From positions 43,733-107,732 of the forward strand of contig JAFXVN010000020.1 in assembly GCA_017524545.1 (NCBI GenBank): DNA of 64,000 nt, given 5' to 3'. Positions within the stretch are counted from its first letter, which is position 1, and each line of letters begins with the position of its first letter. This document shows positions 58,513 through 64,000 of the stretch, piece after piece. Made by a program: the position numbers and the translations under genes. The notes under the pieces were generated by a model, which worked only from the letters and a program-made list of their open reading frames with translations, was not told the DNA's origin and did no database searches. The DNA comes from Bacteroidaceae bacterium. GTDB taxonomy: Bacteria; Bacteroidota; Bacteroidia; Bacteroidales; Bacteroidaceae.

Positions 58513-59823
58513 TCATAGTTCATAGTTATCTCCCCTCCTTGGGAGGGGACGGGGGAGGCTGATATACAATAGTGCTACCCCTCCCAAAATGTATGGATAG
58601 TAGAGGTAGGGGATGATGTCGAGAGGATTGACGGCAGCCAGACCGCTCGCGATGAGCATCTGTGCGCCGTAGGGGATGATGCCTTGTGCCAGACAGCTGA
58701 AGGTGTCGAGGATGCTTGCCGCGCGCTTGGGCGGGATGTCGTAGTGCTTTGCCAGACGTTTTGCCAGAGGGCCGACGCTCAGGATGGCGATGGTGTTGTT
58801 GGCTGTGCAGAAGTCGGTCAGCATCACCAGTGCTGCCATGCTCAGCTCCGCCTTCCGTCGGCCGCCTTTCCGATTGCTGAACACCAGCATGAGCCAGTCT
58901 ATGCCGCCTGCATTGCGGATGGCTTGCATGAGACCAGCTGCCAGCAGCGTCACGATGATGAGTTCGCTCATGCCCATGATGCCGTCGTTCATGGCGTGCA
59001 GCCAGCCGATGGGGGTCAGGGTGCCAAGTGCCATGCCGATGCCGCCTGCCAGAACCGTTGCCGAGGCGAGCGCCAGCATCACATTCATGCCACAGAGTGC
59101 CGCCACGATAATATATATATAAGGTATAATAGCTGGGTAGGAGACTGATTCCAAGTGGTCGGGCATTACGCTGACACCTGGCAGACAGGAGTAGAGTGCC
59201 AGGCAGATGAGGGCAGCAGGCAGGGCAATCCAGATGTTGGCACGGAACTTGTCCTTCATCTCGCATCCTTGCGTCTGTGTCGCCACAATTGTCGTGTCGG
59301 AGATGAAGCTCAGGTTGTCGCCGAAGTAGGCTCCGCCCACCACAATCGCCACCATCATCGCGGTGTTGCTACCTGTCTGCGATGCCATGCTGCCGGCAAT
59401 GGGGGCGAGGGCTGCGATAGTGCCGACGCTGGTGCCTGTGGCGAGCGAAATGAAGCAGGATGCCAGAAAGAGACTGCCCAGCACGAAGCCTGGCGGCACA
59501 GCGGTCAGAGCAAGGCCTATCGTGGCATCGATGGCTCCCATCTGTTTGGCGGTGGCGGCAAAAGCTCCGGCCAGGATGAATATCCAGAGCATCTGCATCA
59601 CACCCGAGACAGCCGCTCCTTCCGCCAGTTGTCCGAAGCGCTGGCTTATGGAAAGACCGCGCATGATGAGCAGGCTGTAGAGGCATGCAGCAAGGAATGC
59701 AATGGTGATGGGGACGGCATAGAAGTCGTTCGCTGCAACGCTCAGAAACAGATAGAGCAGCAGGAAAACAATGAGCGGACTCAGTGCAAGAAGTCCTTTT
59801 CGTGTGGAAATGATGCCTTTCAT
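58513..59823 (-). CDS. Na+/H+ antiporter, NhaC family
   Basis: A 436-residue inner-membrane protein with about eleven hydrophobic segments. NhaC-type features: GALFAATAKQMGA-like segment (LAGAFAATAKQMGAIDATIG), ATGTSVGTIAALAPIAGSMA, GAYFGDNLSFISDTTIVAT and ANNTIAILSVGPLAKRLAKH. Exchanges Na+ for H+, or a small organic ion in some members. The last 15 residues ([15 protein letters not shown]) are encoded by a palindromic element (58530-58560) plus an AACTATGAACTATG word, so the original C-terminus has been extended or replaced. Confidence 0.9.
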   Translation of the reverse strand: MKGIISTRKGLLALSPLIVFLLLYLFLSVAANDFYAVPITIAFLAACLYSLLIMRGLSISQRFGQLAEGAAVSGVMQMLWIFILAGAFAATAKQMGAIDATIGLALTAVPPGFVLGSLFLASCFISLATGTSVGTIAALAPIAGSMASQTGSNTAMMVAIVVGGAYFGDNLSFISDTTIVATQTQGCEMKDKFRANIWIALPAALICLALYSCLPGVSVMPDHLESVSYPAIIPYIYIIVAALCGMNVMLALASATVLAGGIGMALGTLTPIGWLHAMNDGIMGMSELIIVTLLAAGLMQAIRNAGGIDWLMLVFSNRKGGRRKAELSMAALVMLTDFCTANNTIAILSVGPLAKRLAKHYDIPPKRAASILDTFSCLAQGIIPYGAQMLIASGLAAVNPLDIIPYLYYPYILGGVALLYISLPRPLPRRGDNYEL

Positions 59824-59932
59824 GCTGCGAAGTTACAACATTTTCCGTTCGCTTCCCCTCTTTTTCGCATAAAAAATCGTCTTTTGTTGAAATTATTTGC
59901 CTGTCGGTATTTTCTTTCCTAAAAGAATTGCG

Positions 59933-59940
59933 TACCTTTG
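59933..59940 (+). promoter_or_regulatory. -7 box of the kdgK-eda operon
   Basis: TACCTTTG (59933-59940), 39 nt before the kdgK start. Confidence 0.6.
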
Positions 59941-59979
59941 CAGGAAATAACAGAAGAAGAAAGGAGAAGATACATAAAT

Positions 59980-61002
59980 ATGAAGAAAATAATCACTATG
60001 GGCGAAATTATGCTGCGGCTCTCCACAGAGGGCAACAGCAGGTTTATCCAGTCTGACAGATTCGACGTAAACTATGGCGGCGGCGAGGCAAACGTGGCTG
60101 TCAGCTTGCAGAACTATGGCAATGAGGCATATTTCGTCAGCAAAGTGCCTGAGCACGAGATAGGGCAGGCTGCTATCAACAGCTTGCGGCGTTTTGGCGT
60201 GCACACCGACTATGTGGCACGCGGTGGGGAACGCCTGGGCATCTATTATTTAGAGACAGGCAGCAGCCTCCGCGCCAGCAAAGTCATCTACGACCGTTCT
60301 CACAGCAGCATCAGCGAAGCTTCACCGTGCGACTTCGACTTTGACAAGATATTTGCGGATGCCGACTGGTTTCATTGGAGTGGCATAACGCCAGCCTTGA
60401 GCGACAACGCTGCCGAGTGCGTCCGTCAGGCTTGCATCGCAGCAAAAAAGGCTGGTGTTACCATTAGTTGCGACCTCAATTACCGCAAGAAGCTTTGGAC
60501 ACCCGAGAAGGCTCAGAGCGTCATGCGTCCTTTGATGCAGTACGTTGATGTCTGCATCGGTAATGAGGAGGATGCGGAGAAGTGTCTGGGCTATCACCCC
60601 AATGCAGATGTGGATGGTGGAAAGACTGATGCTGAAGGCTATAAGCAGGTTTTCATAAATGGAATTAAAGAATGGGGCTTCAAGTATATCGTCAGTACGC
60701 TTCGTGAGAGCTACAATGCCTCTATTAACGGCTGGAAGGCCATGATATACGACGGCAAGGAGTTCTACGTCAGCCGTCGGTACGAGATAAAGCCCATCGT
60801 GGACCGTGTGGGAGGAGGCGACAGCTTCAGCGCAGGTCTCATTCATGGCCTGGCGAATGGAAAGCCGATGGAGTGGGCGTTGGAGTTCGCAGTAGCGGCA
60901 AGTGCCCTGAAGCATACGATTCCGGGTGATGTGAACATGGTTTCCCTCTCCGAGGTGGAGAGCCTCATGTCGGGCAACGGCAATGGAAGAGTGGAAAGAT
61001 AA
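59980..61002 (+). CDS. kdgK: 2-keto-3-deoxygluconate kinase (PfkB family)
   Basis: A 340-residue PfkB carbohydrate kinase: ITMGEIMLRLSTEGNSRFIQ, VNYGGGEANVAVSLQNYGNE, HWSGITPALSD and the C-terminal signature DRVGGGDSFSAGLIHGLANG with catalytic Asp. Followed 76 nt later by eda, so the pair performs KDG to KDPG to pyruvate plus glyceraldehyde 3-phosphate in uronate/pectin catabolism. Start at 59980 (MKKIITMGE) chosen; an earlier ATG at 59938 overlaps the -7 box. Confidence 0.9.
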   Translation: MKKIITMGEIMLRLSTEGNSRFIQSDRFDVNYGGGEANVAVSLQNYGNEAYFVSKVPEHEIGQAAINSLRRFGVHTDYVARGGERLGIYYLETGSSLRASKVIYDRSHSSISEASPCDFDFDKIFADADWFHWSGITPALSDNAAECVRQACIAAKKAGVTISCDLNYRKKLWTPEKAQSVMRPLMQYVDVCIGNEEDAEKCLGYHPNADVDGGKTDAEGYKQVFINGIKEWGFKYIVSTLRESYNASINGWKAMIYDGKEFYVSRRYEIKPIVDRVGGGDSFSAGLIHGLANGKPMEWALEFAVAASALKHTIPGDVNMVSLSEVESLMSGNGNGRVER

Positions 61003-61012
61003 GAGGATTTAC

Positions 61013-61078
61013 GATTAATTAAATAATTAAATAGTTCATAAATAGTAAATCGTAAATAGTCAAATAGTAAATCTCAAG
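61013..61078. repeat. Word repeat between kdgK and eda
   Basis: GATTTACGATT near 61011 faces AGTAAATCGTAAATAGTC near 61046, with ATAATTAAATAG and AAATAGTAAATC words. A short member of the word-repeat class. Confidence 0.6.
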
Positions 61079-61753
61079 ATGGCAAGATTCGACAAGATTC
61101 AAGTTCTGCAGAAGATACAGCAGACGGGCATGGTGCCTGTCTTCTACCACAGCGATGCTGAGGTGGCAAAAGGAGTGATAAAGGCCTGCTACGAAGGTGG
61201 TGTGCGTGCCTTTGAGTTTACAAACCGTGGCGATTTCGCTCACGAGGTTTTTACCGAGTGCATCAAATGGGCTGCCAAAGAATGCCCGGAGATGGCAATG
61301 GGTGTCGGCTCTGTTGTCGATGCGCCTACGGCAGCTCTCTACATACAGCTTGGAGCCTGCTTTATTGTGGGGCCTTTGCTCAATCCTGACATTGCTCGCG
61401 TTTGCAACCGTCGCCTCGTTCCCTACTGCCCCGGATGCGGCACGGTGAGCGAGATAGGCACGGCACAGGAGCTGGGCTGCGACCTGACGAAAGTATTCCC
61501 CGGCGATGTCTATGGCCCGGCCTTTGTGAAGGGCATGATGGCTCCCTGTCCTTGGAGCAAGATTATGGTGACAGGCGGCGTCTCGCCCGACGAAGAGAAC
61601 CTGACGGCCTGGTTCCGTGCTGGTGTCTTCTGCGTAGGCATGGGCAGCAAGCTCTTCCCCAAGGACAAAGTGCAAGCCCAGGACTGGCAGTACATCACCG
61701 ACCAGTGCCGCCGCTCGCTCGAATACATACGGAAAGTGAAGAGTGAAAAGTGA
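61079..61753 (+). CDS. eda: 2-dehydro-3-deoxyphosphogluconate aldolase (KDPG/KHG aldolase)
   Basis: A 224-residue class I aldolase: [80 protein letters not shown] and the Schiff-base Lys in [17 protein letters not shown]. Splits KDPG to pyruvate and glyceraldehyde 3-phosphate. Its last residues KVKSEK and the stop are encoded by GTGAAGAGTGAAAAGTGAAG, a word repeat. Confidence 0.92.
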   Translation: MARFDKIQVLQKIQQTGMVPVFYHSDAEVAKGVIKACYEGGVRAFEFTNRGDFAHEVFTECIKWAAKECPEMAMGVGSVVDAPTAALYIQLGACFIVGPLLNPDIARVCNRRLVPYCPGCGTVSEIGTAQELGCDLTKVFPGDVYGPAFVKGMMAPCPWSKIMVTGGVSPDEENLTAWFRAGVFCVGMGSKLFPKDKVQAQDWQYITDQCRRSLEYIRKVKSEK

Positions 61754-61984
61754 AGAGTGAAGAATTTGCACACGAAGATCTACAAGAACTTGCCGAAGCT
61801 GTATGAAAGTAAAACCATATTGAAGTGGTAGATTTCTAGGATGTAAGACAGGAACCCAACACTTTGGCAGAAAGAATAAAATAAGCATTCCCTCATACCG
61901 TAAACAGATATTGCTTAACACAAATAATCATAAGCCAATGAAATAAACGTCAGAAATTAGAACATAAAGAAAAAAGAAGCGTCC
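61754..61984. other. Intergenic region after eda
   Basis: Starts with the end of the GTGAAGAG word repeat; the rest is AT-rich with no supported gene. Minus-strand T-run for the adjoining hairpin RNA lies near 61971-61977. Confidence 0.4.
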
Positions 61985-62130
61985 GCTTGAATCTTGTTCT
62001 TTTCGAAATCTCCCAAATTGAAGAAAGAACCGCAAGAGTAAAAGTAGATGCTCACGTCGTAAGGCGTGGGCTTTTACTCGTATATGTGGTTCAAGGTGTT
62101 TGGGAGATACCAGAAAAGAACGTAGACGAA
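61985..62130. ncRNA. Long hairpin RNA candidate, about 145 nt (orientation uncertain)
   Basis: Five successive helices close one rod: GTTCTTTTC/GAAAAGAAC (61996-62004 with 62113-62121), ATCTCCCAAA/TTTGGGAGAT (62008-62017 with 62099-62108), GAACC/GGTTC (62027-62031 with 62088-62092), GAGTAAAAG/CTTTTACTC (62036-62044 with 62071-62079) and GCTCACG/CGTGGGC (62050-62056 with 62065-62071, one G-U). About 40 pairs, with asymmetric bulges between helices. On the minus strand the rod is followed by a small AAGCG-GA-CGCTT hairpin and CTTTTTT, a plausible terminator, so minus orientation is favoured. A rod with a large internal bubble recalls 6S RNA, but I cannot assign a family. Confidence 0.5.
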
Positions 62131-62233
62131 GTAAGTAGTCCACGTTTTCTTTTTGTGCCCTTTGCGAGTTTCTAATGATATCATTAACTATATTCGTTTT
62201 ATTAACTAATTCATTATTCAAAACTTTACACAG

Positions 62234-63700
62234 ATGAAAAAGTATCTCTATTTGGCATTTGCTGCCATGCTAATGGGCTTGACTGCTTGCAGCAGTGATG
62301 ACCCAGTTGGTCCTGATCCAGGCCCAGACCCTAATCCTGTCTTCTCTGAAGAGGAGCGGAATTTTGGTGCAGACAATTATTCTGATGTTGTTGTAACAGG
62401 CGGCAGACAAGATTTCTATTACTTAGACGAAGACGGCATGATTGCCGTTGACATCGCCGGCTACCTGAACTATCTGACCGATGAAGCAAGGAATGCCATA
62501 AGAATGACTCCAATTGTAGGGGTGGAAGTTTCCACAGATTCCTCGTTCCCTGGAGGAAATACCAGGCAGTACCTTACTCAAAACCTCACAGAAGGTCGCA
62601 AGATTGTTGTCTCTGTCACAGGTTTGAAGGAGAACACCACCTATTATTTCCGAACAACATATCTCGGAGGCGGGGCATTCGGAAGCACGCGGTCGTTCAC
62701 GACAGGAAGCGTTTCTGACGTAGCAAGCAAGATGAAGGTTGCCACTGCCGATGCCACGGCTGTCACAGAGAACGCCGCCACTGTGGTTTTGGGCGAGAAA
62801 AGCTCAGGCGTGGCGTATGCCAAGGATCAGTCTTTGCTGACTGCTGACAAGGTGAAGGATGCCATTAACCATGCTGACAATGGCGTGCAGCTGTCAAAGA
62901 GCGGTAGGCTGGCCGACTTGACCAGCGGAACCGTCTATTTCTATTGCGAGTATCGCCATATCAAGGATTATGTCATTCTTGGCGAAGTGAAGAGCTTCAC
63001 CACAGGTGGCTATAATCCTGCAAAGCTGGCTGAGCACATGACCATCACCGCAAGCCTCAACGAGACCACTCAGATGTGGATGGCAAACATACAAAGTTCG
63101 CTGTCAAGCCAAAGCGAAATGCAAGGCAAGACCATCAAATATGGCATCAAGCCGATGATGAAGACAAGCTATACCGATGGCGATTATGATAAATATGGGG
63201 TAGAGTGGAGATTTGGAAGAAGCGATGCCTATGAAGCCTATGCTACCCAGAACGGCAACACCTATCAGGCTTCTATTGAGAATCCTTATTATAACGGCAC
63301 ATTTGGCATTGATGAATACGGAAACGAGTACTGGTTTGAGGATTGGTATAACAAAATGTGGCAGGAGGATGCTGATTTCTGGATGAACATGGATTTGTTA
63401 GATCAAATAAGCAGAAATATGAAAGCGGGAATAGCGACTGAAAGTGAGGTGAGTGAGTATTATGAATTGCTTGGTAGTGTAGAGGGCGTATTCAACAGAA
63501 ATGCTCCACGCTATGCAAGTTACGCCAAGAACTATCTGCAAGTCTTTGTGGAGATAGATAGAGTACGTTATGTGGTAAAGGAGCAGGAAGGCAAGCTCCG
63601 TGTACCCACACTCGAAGACCACTCCCTTTACTCAAGCACAACCGGCAGGAGGACAAACAAAATGGGGTTCGGACAGAACAGACAAGGAGCAAAAGAATAA
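62234..63700 (+). CDS. Surface lipoprotein with fibronectin-III-like domains
   Basis: A 488-residue lipoprotein: MKKYLYLAFAAMLMGLTACS signal with lipobox LTAC, then a PDPGPDPNP linker. Two Fn3-like domains are suggested by ENTTYYFRTTYLGGGAFGST followed by RSFTTG, and by LTSGTVYFYCEYRHIKDYV followed by KSFTTG (each ends in a Y-x-Y..SFTTG strand pair). The C-terminal 220 residues are rich in Tyr, Trp and Asp (GFG/EYWFEDWYNKMWQEDADF) and have no recognised family. No neighbour shares its operon; a strong terminator follows at 63807. Function unknown. Confidence 0.75.
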   Translation: MKKYLYLAFAAMLMGLTACSSDDPVGPDPGPDPNPVFSEEERNFGADNYSDVVVTGGRQDFYYLDEDGMIAVDIAGYLNYLTDEARNAIRMTPIVGVEVSTDSSFPGGNTRQYLTQNLTEGRKIVVSVTGLKENTTYYFRTTYLGGGAFGSTRSFTTGSVSDVASKMKVATADATAVTENAATVVLGEKSSGVAYAKDQSLLTADKVKDAINHADNGVQLSKSGRLADLTSGTVYFYCEYRHIKDYVILGEVKSFTTGGYNPAKLAEHMTITASLNETTQMWMANIQSSLSSQSEMQGKTIKYGIKPMMKTSYTDGDYDKYGVEWRFGRSDAYEAYATQNGNTYQASIENPYYNGTFGIDEYGNEYWFEDWYNKMWQEDADFWMNMDLLDQISRNMKAGIATESEVSEYYELLGSVEGVFNRNAPRYASYAKNYLQVFVEIDRVRYVVKEQEGKLRVPTLEDHSLYSSTTGRRTNKMGFGQNRQGAKE

Positions 63701-63806
63701 AGATAACGAATCTATGAATTCTGTGGAGGCAAAGCCAAAACAGCAAAACAAGAGGAAAGGAAACATGCCATCGGATAATAATGGAATGGCATAGTATTTA
63801 TGAATC

Positions 63807-63844
63807 AAAAAGGGGGAATGCGCCGAAACGCATTCCCCCTTTTT
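63807..63844 (+). terminator. Terminator after the lipoprotein gene
   Basis: A perfect 16-bp stem AAAAAGGGGGAATGCG / CGCATTCCCCCTTTTT around the loop CCGAAA, with flanking A and T runs; probably bidirectional between convergent genes. Confidence 0.85.
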
Positions 63845-63893
63845 GCTATCTTTTTGCGTTATTTCCTGACTTCGTCAATGCGACACCCAAACT

Positions 63894-64000
63894 TCAACGT
63901 TGTCCCAAGTCTACCTCAAAGAGGGGACGTATGGCCTTGTGGTCATTAGTCAGGAACATGGTCTTAGTGTAGAAACTCCTGTTGTTAGGCATGTGTACTC
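63894..64000 (-). CDS. C-terminal end of an unidentified gene (cut by window edge)
   Basis: The minus strand from the window edge is open and reads HMPNNRSFYTKTMFLTNDHK then AIRPLFEVDLGQR before a TGA at 63894-63896. An alternative frame over the last part reads WDNVEVWVSH, a beta-strand-like ending, so a frameshift or a different frame of the gene is possible. No family is recognised from so little sequence. The bidirectional terminator at 63807-63844 fits a gene ending here. Confidence 0.35.
   Translation of the reverse strand, partial: VHMPNNRSFYTKTMFLTNDHKAIRPLFEVDLGQR

Noticed and set aside
61928-62221. 97-codon minus-strand frame over the rod RNA
   Set aside because: The helices explain the sequence better, and the translation shows no family motif.
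1-64000. tRNA or rRNA genes
   Set aside because: No cloverleaf with GGTTCGA-type T-arm and no rRNA core sequence was recognised on either strand; a tRNAscan run would settle this.

Overview
The window looks like a chromosomal segment of a Bacteroidales bacterium, most likely Prevotellaceae (Prevotella in the broad sense). Evidence: Bacteroidota-type promoters (TTTG/TTG, 19-20 nt, TAnnTTTG) precede many genes; Shine-Dalgarno sites are scarce; proteins match Prevotella/Bacteroides families (DUF6057, BT_3928-like DoxX, DUF1080, BspA-like LRR, OmpA with a VEK linker, PRiA4_ORF3, DUF3791/DUF3990); and several exported enzymes end in a YDLSGR...KGIYI..GKKVL-type tail. I saw no rRNA, tRNA, CRISPR array or intact insertion sequence.

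Layout. 1-201: start of a GH43-like enzyme (minus). 725-7700: plus-strand run ribE, tandem-domain esterase, folA, thyA, GH128-like secreted protein. 7817-11442: minus-strand porin, TIGR04076 and PRiA4 proteins, acetyltransferase remnant and a coupled DUF3791-DUF3990-small gene cassette, then two candidate small RNAs (11478-11772), an Abi-like remnant and an MBL hydrolase. 13097-21426: an aromatic acid cluster (ACT protein, two phenylacetate-CoA ligases, aminotransferase, indolepyruvate oxidoreductase A and B), interrupted by a DUF3791 remnant and an AT-rich Mrr-like nuclease gene. 21437-25361: folE, SPOR protein, tpiA, DoxX, DUF1599. 26136-30094: purU, glyA, pyrI, pyrB. 30234-34139: pbp1A, a candidate ncRNA, ompA. 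34337-38887: tatC and tatA bracketing a keto-sugar cluster whose dehydrogenase carries a twin-arginine signal. 39149-48422: TPR protein, Ca2+/cation antiporter, M60-like protease, LRR protein, MNT/HEPN toxin-antitoxin pair. 48884-56991: DUF6057, PD40 lipoprotein with CxxCH, GH30, Ig/carbohydrate-binding protein. 57193-63700: MBL hydrolase, rsmG, NhaC antiporter, kdgK-eda, a long hairpin RNA candidate and a lipoprotein.

The most unusual feature is the density and variety of small structured repeats. (1) GC-rich palindromic elements with CTCCCCTTAAAGGGGAG-like cores lie between genes and also in frame inside conserved genes (ribE, thyA, folA, an antiporter, DUF6057, GH30, NhaC), like the Rickettsia palindromic elements. 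(2) Word-repeat hairpins built from TTAAGAG/AATTAAG words sit at gene ends and supply C-terminal residues and stop codons. (3) Four copies of an ACGGATT hairpin sit just after stop codons, with compensatory base changes between copies. (4) Three loci carry arrays of unrelated short palindromes, all spaced 21-22 bp. All calls come from reading the sequence only; no database search was run.
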